Assembly: GCA_050330635.1 (NCBI GenBank)
Contig: JBHJNQ010000033.1
Location: 1-64,000 of the forward strand
Length of the DNA stretch: 64,000 nucleotides
Direction: 5' to 3'
DNA from: CADEDH01 sp050330635
Lineage (GTDB): Bacteria > Actinomycetota > Acidimicrobiia > Acidimicrobiales > SZUA-35
Notes under the pieces: generated by a model
Seen by the model: the letters and a program-made list of their open reading frames with translations, nothing else
What the model was told of the DNA's origin: nothing
Database searches by the model: none
Part shown: positions 23,473-31,557 of the stretch, one piece after another
Numbering within the stretch: the stretch's first letter is position 1
Layout of the letters: each line of letters starts with the position of its first letter
Position numbers and translations under genes: made by a program

Positions 23473-24978
23473 TCAGGTGTGGCGGTCGAGCTCGTCGGCG
23501 AGGTTCTCGAGGTCCTGGGCGTCGAGACGGTCGAGGCCGGGCAGCATGAGCGGCGTCTTGCCCGACTTCGTGCCCTTCGGCGTGACCCGGCCCCCGGAGG
23601 GTGCGGCCGGCACGCCACCCTTGACCGTCACCCGACCCCCCTTGCCCTTCACCTTCTTGCGGTTCTTGCGGACCGTCTTGGCCGCCTTCTTGGTACCGAG
23701 CCCGCCGAGGCGCTTCATCATCTTCTGCATCTCGGAGAACTGCGTGATGAGACCGCTGACCTGAGTCGGGTTGGTGCCCGAGCCCCGGGCGATGCGGGTG
23801 CGTCGGGAGGCGTCGACGATCTTGGGGTCGGTGCGCTCCGCCACGGTCATCGATTTGATGATGGCCTCGATCCGACCGAGCTCGCGGTCGTCGATCTCGA
23901 GGTTGCGCATCTCCTTGGGCAGGCCGGGAAGCATGCCGACGAGGTTCTGGAGCGGCCCCATCTTCTTGAGCTGGGCCATCTGCTCCAGGAAGTCGTCGAG
24001 GGTGAACTGCCCCTCGAGCATCCTGGCCGCCGCCTCCTCGGCCTCCTCCTTCTCGTAGGTCTGCTCGGCCTTCTCGATCAGGGTCAGCACGTCGCCCATG
24101 CCGAGGATGCGGCTGGCCATCCGCGCCGGATGGAAAAGGTCGAAGTCCTCGAGCTTCTCGCCGGTGGCGGCGAAGGCGATCGGCCGGCCGACGACCTCCT
24201 TGACCGACAGGGCGGCGCCGCCCCGGGCATCGCCGTCGAGCTTGGTCAGGATGACCCCGTCGAGCTCGAGCCGGGCATGGAAGGCCTCGGCCGTGGTGAC
24301 GGCATCCTGGCCGGTCATGGCGTCGACGACGAGGAACGTGTAGTCGGGTTGCACGACGTCGGAGATCCGGCGGACCTCCTCCATGAGGGACTCGTCGATG
24401 GCGAGACGGCCGGCCGTGTCGACGATCACGACGTCGCGGCCGGTGGAGCGGGCCTCGTCGATGGCCCGGCGGGAGACCTCGACCGGGTCGGTCGGCTCGC
24501 TGAACACGGGTACGTCGATGCTGCGGCCCAACGTCTCGAGCTGCTGCACGGCGGCCGGCCGTTGGAGGTCGGCGCCCACCAGGAGCGGGTTGCGGCCCTG
24601 GCTCTTGAACCAGCGGGCCAGCTTGGCCGACGAGGTCGTCTTGCCCGAGCCCTGGAGGCCGGCCATGAGCACGACGGTGGGAGGCTTGGCGGCGTAGGCG
24701 ATCCGGATCGTCTCGCCGCCGAGACTGTCGGTCAGTTCCTCGTTGACGATCTTGATGACCTGCTGCGCCGGGTTCAGGGCCTTGTGGACGTCTTCCCCGA
24801 TGGCCCGCTCCTTGATGCGGGAGCGGAGGCTACGGACCACGGAGAGGTTGACGTCGGCCTCGAGGAGAGCGACGCGGATCTCCCGCAGGGCCTCGTCGAC
24901 ATCGGCCTCCGTCAGCACGCCCTTGCGGCCGAGGCGGCTGAAGATACCTTCGAACTTGTCGGTCAGCGTTTCGAACAT
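23473..24978 (-). CDS. ffh: signal recognition particle protein Ffh
   Basis: Ffh is the SRP GTPase that recognises signal sequences and, with FtsY, delivers ribosomes to the membrane. The 501-residue protein has the N-domain (1-90), the G-domain with GLQGSGKTTSSAKLARW (about 106), VDTAGR and TKLDGDARGG, and the Met-rich M-domain (about 295-440) with ARGSGTNPTQV. A Lys/Arg-rich tail follows, ending in a short acidic stretch. ATG 24978 follows GAGAAG. A TAGCCT box lies 10 bases upstream. Confidence 0.96.
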   Translation of the reverse strand: MFETLTDKFEGIFSRLGRKGVLTEADVDEALREIRVALLEADVNLSVVRSLRSRIKERAIGEDVHKALNPAQQVIKIVNEELTDSLGGETIRIAYAAKPPTVVLMAGLQGSGKTTSSAKLARWFKSQGRNPLLVGADLQRPAAVQQLETLGRSIDVPVFSEPTDPVEVSRRAIDEARSTGRDVVIVDTAGRLAIDESLMEEVRRISDVVQPDYTFLVVDAMTGQDAVTTAEAFHARLELDGVILTKLDGDARGGAALSVKEVVGRPIAFAATGEKLEDFDLFHPARMASRILGMGDVLTLIEKAEQTYEKEEAEEAAARMLEGQFTLDDFLEQMAQLKKMGPLQNLVGMLPGLPKEMRNLEIDDRELGRIEAIIKSMTVAERTDPKIVDASRRTRIARGSGTNPTQVSGLITQFSEMQKMMKRLGGLGTKKAAKTVRKNRKKVKGKGGRVTVKGGVPAAPSGGRVTPKGTKSGKTPLMLPGLDRLDAQDLENLADELDRHT

Positions 24979-25013
24979 GGCGCTTCTCAGGCTAGGGGAA
25001 CCGAGCCACGGTT

Positions 25014-25146
25014 CGGCCCGAGGGAACAGGCATCATCACTCGAACAAGGCGTCGACGGGAACCCTTCGGGTTCCTCGGCGTTCCGGCAGGGCCGGAACGC
25101 ATCGGCCCAAGGGAACAGGCATCATCACTCGAACAAGGCGTCGACG
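25014..25146. repeat. 44-bp direct duplication of the ftsY 3' end flanking two hairpins
   Basis: Bases 25014-25057 and 25103-25146 are 44-base direct repeats with one mismatch. The second copy contains the last codons and stop of ftsY; the first is a non-coding duplicate. The 45 bases between hold two palindromes: GGAACCC/GGGTTCC (25058-25074) and GCGTTCCGGC/GCCGGAACGC (25078-25100). The hairpins could terminate ftsY transcripts. Confidence 0.85.
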
Positions 25147-26339
25147 AACTCGGCGGGTTCGAAGTCGACGAGGTCACCGACCTGCTCGCCGAGACCGACG
25201 AGCTTGACCGGAATGCCCAGCTCGGACTCGATGGCGAACACGATGCCGCCCTTGGCCGAGCCGTCGAGCTTCGTCAGCACCACGCCCGTGACCTCGACGG
25301 CCTCGGTGAAGACCTGGGCCTGGGCCATGCCGTTCTGACCGGTGGTGGCGTCGAGCACGAGGAGCACCTCCGACACGTGACCGGGCTCCTTGGCCGCCAC
25401 CCGCCGCACCTTGGCCAACTCCTCCATCAGGTTGGATTTGTTGTGGAGGCGGCCGGCGGTGTCGGCCAGGACGACGTCGCAGCCCCGGGAGGCGGCGGCC
25501 TGGACCCCGTCGAAGATGACCGCCGACGGGTCACCCCCCTCGTTGCCCCGCACGATGTCGGCCCCGGCCCGCTCGGCCCACATCTCGAGCTGTTCGGCGG
25601 CGGCGGCCCGGAACGTGTCACCCGCCGCCATCAGCGGACGGTGGCCATCGGCCACCAGTCGCCGCCCCACCTTGCCTATCGTCGTCGTCTTGCCCACCCC
25701 GTTTACCCCGACGAAGAGCCACACGTTGGTCTCGTCGGGGGTGATGGTGAGCGACCGGTCCTTGCCCTCCAGCTCACGGTGCATCCGGGCTTTCAGCAGG
25801 GCCATGATCTGGGCCCCGTCGTCGGCACCGGCCGCCTTGGCCTCCTGGCGGACGTCCTCGATCAGCGCCATCGACGTCCTCACCCCCACGTCGGCCTGGA
25901 TCAGGGCGTCCTCGAGCTCCTCCCAGTCGTCGTCGCCGACCCGCGACAACCCGACGAGACCGCCGAGGTAGCCGGTGAAGGCCGAGCGGGCCTTGGTCAA
26001 CCGATCGAAGAAGCTGGGCTTGATCAGCGGCTCCTCGACCGGGGTCGGGGGGGCCTCGACCCCGACCTCCGCCGGGGGGGCCTCGAACGGCGGGGCCTCG
26101 ACCTCCTCGACCGGCGGGGCCTCGACCTCCTCGACCGGCGGTGCCTCGACCCCGACCGGCGCCTCCTCGGGTGGCGCCTCCACCGGCGGTCGGGTGAGCG
26201 TGCCGACGCCACCGTCCGACTCGTCGTCGGTGGGTTCGAGCTCCAGGTCGGGGCCGCGACGGCGCACGGCGACGAAGGCGCCACCGGCCACCACGAGGAC
26301 GACAGCGGCGACGATGAGGACGATGTAGAGAGGCTCCAT
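25125..26339 (-). CDS. ftsY: signal recognition particle receptor FtsY
   Basis: FtsY is the membrane-associated SRP receptor GTPase. Residues about 3-25 form an N-terminal membrane helix. Residues 30-100 are an acidic linker with repeated VEAPPVEE units, encoded by 24-base DNA repeats. The NG domain follows (about 105-404) with GVNGVGKTTTIGK, DTAGRLHNK and TKLDGSAKGG. A TAGGAT box lies 8 bases before ATG 26339. It is upstream of ffh, but the two are separated by the hairpin-bearing duplication rather than coupled. Confidence 0.95.
   Translation of the reverse strand: MEPLYIVLIVAAVVLVVAGGAFVAVRRRGPDLELEPTDDESDGGVGTLTRPPVEAPPEEAPVGVEAPPVEEVEAPPVEEVEAPPFEAPPAEVGVEAPPTPVEEPLIKPSFFDRLTKARSAFTGYLGGLVGLSRVGDDDWEELEDALIQADVGVRTSMALIEDVRQEAKAAGADDGAQIMALLKARMHRELEGKDRSLTITPDETNVWLFVGVNGVGKTTTIGKVGRRLVADGHRPLMAAGDTFRAAAAEQLEMWAERAGADIVRGNEGGDPSAVIFDGVQAAASRGCDVVLADTAGRLHNKSNLMEELAKVRRVAAKEPGHVSEVLLVLDATTGQNGMAQAQVFTEAVEVTGVVLTKLDGSAKGGIVFAIESELGIPVKLVGLGEQVGDLVDFEPAEFVDALFE
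26088..26151. repeat. 24-bp tandem repeat in the ftsY linker
   Basis: Units at 26088-26111 and 26112-26135 are identical and a partial third runs to 26151. They encode the repeated eight-residue VEEVEAPP segment of the acidic linker, so copy number changes keep the frame. Confidence 0.85.
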
Positions 26340-26347
26340 CGCCCCCG

Positions 26348-26353
26348 ATCCTA
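26348..26353 (-). promoter_or_regulatory. probable -10 box (TAGGAT) for ftsY
   Basis: TAGGAT is 8 bases upstream of the ftsY ATG, with no ribosome site in the spacer, consistent with a leaderless ftsY transcript. Confidence 0.4.
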
Positions 26354-26436
26354 CTCAGCGGTCCCGTCCGGACAGCGGGCCGGGCTGCGTCATCCGACCG
26401 GTTCGCGGTCGGCCGGGGGTCAGGGTCGGGTCGACG

Positions 26437-27912
26437 TCAGGGTCGGGTGCCGAGGGTGACGGCCACGGCCAGGGTCTCGCCGGTGCGGACCAGCTCGAGG
26501 GTGACGGTGGTGCCGGGCGGGTAGGCGACGACGAGACCGGCCAGCTCCTCGAACTGCGTGACCGGTGCGCCGTCGACGGAGATGATGCGGTCGCCGAGCT
26601 GGATCCCGGCGGTCGACGCCGGGGTGTCGGGGGTGACGTCGATGACCTCGACGCCGGCCGAACCGTCCTGGGGGATGCCGCCCCGGACCCCGAGGAAGCC
26701 GGCCTCGATGGGCAGACCGGCCACGATCCGGTCGGCAACACCCACCGCGGTGTCGATGGGGATGGCGAAACCGACGCCGGCGTTGGTGTTGCTGGTGCCC
26801 CCGGTCTGGATGGCGGTGTTGATGCCGATGACCCGGCCCGACCGGTCGGCCAGGGCCCCACCCGAGTTGCCGGGGTTGATCGGCGCGTCGGTCTGGATCA
26901 TGGCGATGTAGATGTCGCCGTTGGGGACGGGCCGGTTCACGGCCGACACGATGCCCTCGGTGACCGTCTGTTGGAGGCGGAACGGCGAGCCGATGGCGAT
27001 GGCGGTCTGGCCCACCACCACGTCCTCGTCGGCGGCCAACGGTGCGATCGGCAGATCATGACCCTCGCCGACGGAAACGACGGCGATGTCGACGTTGGCT
27101 TCGCTGCCGAGCACGGTGCCCGCCAGCCGGCGCCCATCGCTCAACAGCACCGAGACCTGGGTCTCCCCGTCGATCACGTGATGGTTGGTCAGGATGAGGC
27201 CGTCGTCGTAGATGACGCCGGAGCCGATGCCGTAGGTCGTCTCGATCTGGACGACGGACGGGCCCAGCGCGCCGGCCACGAAGGCCGCAGGGTTCTCGGC
27301 CGCGCCCTCGTCGGGGGCGAGTGTGGGGCCGGGCTGGCGGACCGGCACGGTGACCGTGGTGGCCGAGGTGTCGGGGCCGCCGGCGGATGTCTCGTCGCCC
27401 GTCGACTGGAGCCCGACGGCAAATCCACCGGCGGTGAGCATGCCACCGACGAGGAAGGCGACCAGGGCCCGCCATCCCCAACCGGGGGTGGTACGCAGGA
27501 GCGTCTGGTCGACGCCAGCGGTCGACGCCATCTCGGCCGGGGCCGGCGTCGGGGGAACGACGGGGGCGCCGACGGATGCCGTGGTGGGTCGGTAGCGGGC
27601 CGGCGGGCCGGCGGGGGCGGGGCTGCGCCAGGCCACCGAGGGATCCGACGGTGGGGGCCACACCGGACCGGACGGCCACCGCGGCGGCGACGTGCCGGGC
27701 ATCTGACCGATCGGCGTGGTCATCGGCTCGGAGGAGAGCCGCTCGGTCGGTGACGCCGACGGTGACGGCGACGGCGGCGACGACGGCGGGGCGAAGGCGG
27801 CGGCCCCACTCCGGTGCGCCCCGCCGTTGCCGGCCGGGTCGATGACCAGCGGTGTGGTCCGATCGTTCCCCTCGGCGGGCGACGTCGGCCGTCCTGTCGT
27901 TGGTTCTGGCAT
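26437..27912 (-). CDS. membrane-anchored HtrA/DegP-like trypsin-fold serine protease with PDZ domain
   Basis: The 491-residue protein has a Pro/Ser/Thr-rich cytoplasmic region (1-145), a membrane helix (about 147-168), an extracytoplasmic linker, the protease domain (about 215-395) and one PDZ domain (about 400-488). The triad is visible as H245 (TNHHV), D275 (VDIAV) and S350 (NPGNSGG). This is the actinobacterial PepD/HtrA layout, used in envelope protein quality control. A GAGGTGAG ribosome site precedes the start. The two-component system lies next upstream on the same strand, so stress-linked co-regulation is possible but inferred. Confidence 0.92.
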   Translation of the reverse strand: MPEPTTGRPTSPAEGNDRTTPLVIDPAGNGGAHRSGAAAFAPPSSPPSPSPSASPTERLSSEPMTTPIGQMPGTSPPRWPSGPVWPPPSDPSVAWRSPAPAGPPARYRPTTASVGAPVVPPTPAPAEMASTAGVDQTLLRTTPGWGWRALVAFLVGGMLTAGGFAVGLQSTGDETSAGGPDTSATTVTVPVRQPGPTLAPDEGAAENPAAFVAGALGPSVVQIETTYGIGSGVIYDDGLILTNHHVIDGETQVSVLLSDGRRLAGTVLGSEANVDIAVVSVGEGHDLPIAPLAADEDVVVGQTAIAIGSPFRLQQTVTEGIVSAVNRPVPNGDIYIAMIQTDAPINPGNSGGALADRSGRVIGINTAIQTGGTSNTNAGVGFAIPIDTAVGVADRIVAGLPIEAGFLGVRGGIPQDGSAGVEVIDVTPDTPASTAGIQLGDRIISVDGAPVTQFEELAGLVVAYPPGTTVTLELVRTGETLAVAVTLGTRP

Positions 27913-27997
27913 CAGCTCACCTCATCGACAGGGTAGCGACCGGGAAGAAAGGGCGAGTAAAGGCCAGCTGAACACCGATCCGTCGTTCCCCCGGCGG

Positions 27998-29437
27998 TCA
28001 CGGCGACACCGCAGGGGTGCCGGTGGGCCGGGGCAGCGTCAGGGTGAACGTCGAGCCCTTACCCCGCTCGTTGGTGCTGACCTCGACCCGACCCCCGTGG
28101 CGCTCCGCCACCTGGCGCACGATGCTGAGCCCCAGCCCGAGTCCGGGGCCGGCGTCGGGACCGCGCCAGAACCGGTCGAAGACCCGTTGGACGTCCTCGG
28201 GGGCGATGCCGGGGCCCTCGTCGATCACGCACACCTCCGCCTCGTCGGCCGTCGCCCTGGTGGTGATGAGGATCGTCGTACCCTCCGGGGCCAGGCGGAC
28301 CGCGTTGACCACGAGATTGGTCAGGGCCCGCCGGAGGGCGGTGGGGTCACCTCGGACGACGACGGCGTCCCCGACGGCAGCGGGACCACCGCTGTGGCCC
28401 CCACGTTCCGTGGTCGGATCGGGCCCGTCGACCCGTTCGTCGACCACGGCCGTCGCCTCCCCACGGACATCCCCACCCCTGGGGGTGATTCCGCCTCTGG
28501 TGAGGCGTCGAGCGCGTTCGGTGGCCGCCGCTCCCACCCTTGGACTATCCACAGGTCTTTCCACAAGCCTGTGCACAACGTCCCCCACAAGGTTATCCAC
28601 AGGACTGGGGATGATTTGGGGAGAAACGGTGATCGTCAGCTTCCGGGCCTTCGCCCCCGCCGCCAGCTCGGCCGCCACGCTCCGGGCCGTTGCGGTGAGA
28701 TCGACCATGCCGATCGTGGCCTGAGGAAGCTGGGAACGGGCCTGTTCCACCAGGTCATCGACGATCCGGCTCATCCGGTCGGAGGCGGAATGGGCGATGC
28801 CGGCGGCCCGGCGGAGATCGTCGACCGATGCGTCCGGGTCATCGAGCGCCACCTCGAGGTTGGTTCGGGCCACGGCCAGTGGATTGCGGAGCTCGTGGGA
28901 GGCGTCCTGCACGAACCTCCGCTGCTCCTCGAACGAGCTCTGGAGCCGATCGAGCATGGCATCGAACGTGTCGGCCAGGCCCTTGAGCTCGTCGTCGGGG
29001 CCGTTCAGGTCGATCCGACCCGACAGGTCGGCCCCGGAGACCTCACGGGCCACGTCGTTCATGCGGCGGATCGGCTTCAGCGTCCAACCGGCCAGGAACC
29101 AGCCGGACCCGAACGCCACGATCACGAGGAAACCGAGGCCGGTCATCGAGGCCTGGCGGAGCTGCTCCAGCGACCGCCGGTAGGCGTCACGCTCGATCCG
29201 CTCCATCAGGGCGTCGGTCACGGCGTCGTCGGTCAGGGCCCGAAACGGGGTCGGCCACTGCTCTCCCGTCCTCGGATCGGTGAACACGATCGGCTCGGTC
29301 CGCACGAGGATCGGCTCGTCGAGCTGTCGGACCTGCCACAGATAGAGGACGAGCAGGAGCGTGGCCCCGGCGGTGAAGATGGCCAGGGCATAGGCGACCG
29401 ACAGCCGGAAACGGATCGACTGGGCCCAGCGTGGCAC
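27998..29437 (-). CDS. sensor histidine kinase with unusual insertion before the ATP-binding domain
   Basis: A membrane sensor of 479 residues. Two membrane helices (about 13-33 and 100-118) flank a small extracytoplasmic domain. A HAMP domain (about 119-170) leads to the dimerisation helix with HELRNPL (H181), then the catalytic domain with an N-box (NLVVNAV, about 374), DEGPGIAP and GLGLGLSIV. About 80 residues (275-356) are inserted between the helix pair and the catalytic domain; they have no kinase counterpart and their DNA carries five DnaA-box-like sequences. The start GTG 29437 directly follows the regulator's stop, so both are one operon. Confidence 0.9.
   Translation of the reverse strand: MPRWAQSIRFRLSVAYALAIFTAGATLLLVLYLWQVRQLDEPILVRTEPIVFTDPRTGEQWPTPFRALTDDAVTDALMERIERDAYRRSLEQLRQASMTGLGFLVIVAFGSGWFLAGWTLKPIRRMNDVAREVSGADLSGRIDLNGPDDELKGLADTFDAMLDRLQSSFEEQRRFVQDASHELRNPLAVARTNLEVALDDPDASVDDLRRAAGIAHSASDRMSRIVDDLVEQARSQLPQATIGMVDLTATARSVAAELAAGAKARKLTITVSPQIIPSPVDNLVGDVVHRLVERPVDSPRVGAAATERARRLTRGGITPRGGDVRGEATAVVDERVDGPDPTTERGGHSGGPAAVGDAVVVRGDPTALRRALTNLVVNAVRLAPEGTTILITTRATADEAEVCVIDEGPGIAPEDVQRVFDRFWRGPDAGPGLGLGLSIVRQVAERHGGRVEVSTNERGKGSTFTLTLPRPTGTPAVSP
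28545..28601. repeat. array of five DnaA-box-like 9-mers at 12-bp spacing
   Basis: Starts at 28545, 28557, 28569, 28581 and 28593 are exactly 12 bases apart: CTATCCACA, CTTTCCACA, CTGTGCACA, TCCCCCACA and TTATCCACA. The last is the perfect DnaA-box consensus, the first has one mismatch, and the middle ones have two to three. In the histidine kinase frame this encodes a four-residue repeat of the form xVxx. It is direct-repeat, iteron-like DNA lying inside coding sequence. The DnaA-binding function is inferred. Confidence 0.7.
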
Positions 29438-30196
29438 TCAGCCCCCCGCTCCATCACCGGGGTCACCCGACCGGCCGCCGTCCGGGCCCGGGGCGGCGCT
29501 GGGGTCGCCGGGCCGGCCCTCCTCGAGCAGCCGGTAGCCGGAGCCGATCACCGTCTCGATCAGCTGGGTCCCGGCGACGGCCGACAGCTTACGGCGAAGG
29601 GTTCCCACCGTGACCCGGGCCGTGTTGGTGAACGGATCGACCATCTCGTCCCACACGTGCTCCAGCAGCCGCTCCTGGCTGAGCACCTCGCCGGGATGGG
29701 ACATGAAGTAGCGCAAGAGGGCGAACTCCTTGGTGGTGAGCTCGATCGGGTCGCCGGCCCACGTGACGACCCGGCGGGCGGTGTCGAGGGCCAGGGGCCC
29801 GACCACGAGCATCGCATCGGTTCCCGCCGTCTCCCGTCGCATCAGCGTACGGACCCGGGCGGAAAGCTCTCGTAAAGCGAACGGCTTGACCAGGTAGTCG
29901 TCGGCCCCGTCGTCGAGACCGGCCACCCGGTCGTCGACCGCGTCCCGCCCCGTCACCATCAACACCCGGGTGGCGGGGTCGAACCGGGGGTCGGTGCGGA
30001 TCAGACGGCACACCTCGCGCCCGTCGAGGTCGGGCAGGTTGAGGTCGAGCGTGACGAGGTCGTAGGCGTTGAACGAGAGACGGTCGAGGGCGGAGTGACC
30101 ATCGTGAGCCACGTCGACGGCGTAGCCCTCGCGGCGAAGCCCAGCGGCGATGGCGTCGGCCAACTCGACCTCGTCATCAACAACGAGAATGCGCAT
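29438..30196 (-). CDS. OmpR/PhoB-type response regulator
   Basis: A DNA-binding regulator of 252 residues paired with the adjacent kinase. The receiver domain (1-118) has the acidic pair DDE (7-9), phospho-acceptor D51 (TLDLNLPD), and the conserved KPF. The winged-helix output domain (about 130-225) has ELTTKEFALLRYF, a variant of the usual ELT-x-KE motif, and the terminal GSGYRL. A Gly/Pro/Asp tail follows. The start ATG 30196 was chosen because the receiver begins there and TACCCT lies 6 bases before it. The target genes are unknown. Confidence 0.93.
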   Translation of the reverse strand: MRILVVDDEVELADAIAAGLRREGYAVDVAHDGHSALDRLSFNAYDLVTLDLNLPDLDGREVCRLIRTDPRFDPATRVLMVTGRDAVDDRVAGLDDGADDYLVKPFALRELSARVRTLMRRETAGTDAMLVVGPLALDTARRVVTWAGDPIELTTKEFALLRYFMSHPGEVLSQERLLEHVWDEMVDPFTNTARVTVGTLRRKLSAVAGTQLIETVIGSGYRLLEEGRPGDPSAAPGPDGGRSGDPGDGAGG

Positions 30197-30202
30197 GTCA
30201 CG

Positions 30203-30208
30203 AGGGTA
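30203..30208 (-). promoter_or_regulatory. probable leaderless -10 box (TACCCT) for the two-component operon
   Basis: TACCCT is separated by 6 bases from the response-regulator ATG, with no ribosome site between them. It is likely the promoter of the regulator-kinase pair. Confidence 0.45.
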
Positions 30209-30342
30209 GTGAGCGGCAGCCGCCGTGCCGGGACCGGCCCAGCGGGCATCGCCGGGCCCCAGCACGGCGGCCCGGACGACTTTCGTCGCACTTTCGCCCG
30301 GAGGCGGTTCACTGGGACCGGGACGGGCGACGATGGAGGATC

Positions 30343-31557
30343 ATGACGACCGACAACCATGACGCCGCGGCCGAACTCGAGCGGGTGTTGTTCGAGATCA
30401 AGCGGGTGATCGTAGGCCAGGACCACATGGTGGAACGGCTGATCGTGGCCCTGCTGTCCCGGGGTCATGTCCTGCTCGAGGGCCTGCCCGGCCTGGCCAA
30501 GACGCTAGCCGTATCGACCCTGGCCCGGGCCATCGGCGGCTCGTTCGTCCGGCTCCAGTTCACCCCCGACCTGCTCCCCTCCGACCTCGTGGGCACCCGG
30601 ATCTGGCGGGCGTCCGACGAGCGGTTCGACATCGACTGGGGTCCGGTGTTCGCCAACCTGGTCCTGACCGACGAGATCAACCGGGCCCCGGCCAAGGTCC
30701 AGTCGGCCCTGCTCGAGGTCATGGCCGAGCGCCAGGTGTCGATCGGCGGCACCACCCGGGCCCTGCCCACCCCGTTCCTGGTGCTGGCCACCCAGAACCC
30801 GGTCGAGTCCGAGGGGGTGTACACGCTGCCCGAGGCCCAGCGAGACCGCTTCCTCATGAAGGTGGTCGTCGGCTATCCCACTCCCGACGAGGAGCTGGAG
30901 ATCATCCGGCGCATGGGGGCCACGGTCCCCCAGGCCCATCAGGTGATCGACCTCGACCGGCTGGAGGCCCTCCAGCGCCGGGCCGACGAGGTCTACGTCG
31001 ACGGGGCCATCGCCCAGTACGCCGTCGATCTGGTCATGGCCACCCGCGAGCCGGCGCTGCGGGGCATCCCGGAGCTGGCCCCGCTGATCGAGTTCGGGGT
31101 CAGCCCCCGGGCCACCCTCGGTCTCGTCGCCGCCTCCCGGTCGCTCGCCCTGCTCCGGGGCCGGGGTTACGTGGTCCCCCAGGACACCTTCGACGTGACC
31201 CGTGACGTGTTCCGCCATCGTCTGGTGCTCACCTACGAGGCCCTGGCCAAGGGCCTCGACGCCGACGACGTGATCAACCGGATCCTGGCCATGGTGCCGG
31301 CGGCCGCCATCTCCCCACTGGAGCCGTTGCCGGCCCCACCCGGCGCCCGCCCCGGTGCCCCGACCTGGGCGCCCACGCCGGCTGCTCCTCCCCCGCCGGC
31401 GTCCGGCCGCAACGGAGGCCCCGAGGGAGCCCCCGGCACCTCCCTCCCCTCGCCGGCAGGGCCCGCCCCGACCGCTCGACCGGGGCTCGATCCGGAGGTC
31501 ACGTCCCATTTGCCCGCCGACCCGACCGCCGGGCGGTCGGGGGCCGAGCGACCATGA
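30343..31557 (+). CDS. MoxR-family AAA+ ATPase
   Basis: MoxR ATPases act as chaperones with VWA-domain proteins. The AAA core spans about 1-320, with Walker A GLPGLAKT near 47, Walker B LVLTDEINRAP near 107, sensor ATQNPVE and the lid domain. A Pro/Ala-rich tail of about 85 residues follows, longer than usual. A GGAGG ribosome site precedes ATG 30343. Its stop overlaps the DUF58 gene by four bases, and a VWA gene follows, giving the classic MoxR-DUF58-VWA operon. It is divergent from the response regulator. Confidence 0.93.
   Translation: MTTDNHDAAAELERVLFEIKRVIVGQDHMVERLIVALLSRGHVLLEGLPGLAKTLAVSTLARAIGGSFVRLQFTPDLLPSDLVGTRIWRASDERFDIDWGPVFANLVLTDEINRAPAKVQSALLEVMAERQVSIGGTTRALPTPFLVLATQNPVESEGVYTLPEAQRDRFLMKVVVGYPTPDEELEIIRRMGATVPQAHQVIDLDRLEALQRRADEVYVDGAIAQYAVDLVMATREPALRGIPELAPLIEFGVSPRATLGLVAASRSLALLRGRGYVVPQDTFDVTRDVFRHRLVLTYEALAKGLDADDVINRILAMVPAAAISPLEPLPAPPGARPGAPTWAPTPAAPPPPASGRNGGPEGAPGTSLPSPAGPAPTARPGLDPEVTSHLPADPTAGRSGAERP

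Noticed and set aside
28545..28601. Replication origin (oriC)
   Set aside because: DnaA-box-like sequences are present, but no dnaA, dnaN, rnpA or parAB genes lie here, there is no AT-rich unwinding region beside the boxes, and the array is within an intact kinase gene.
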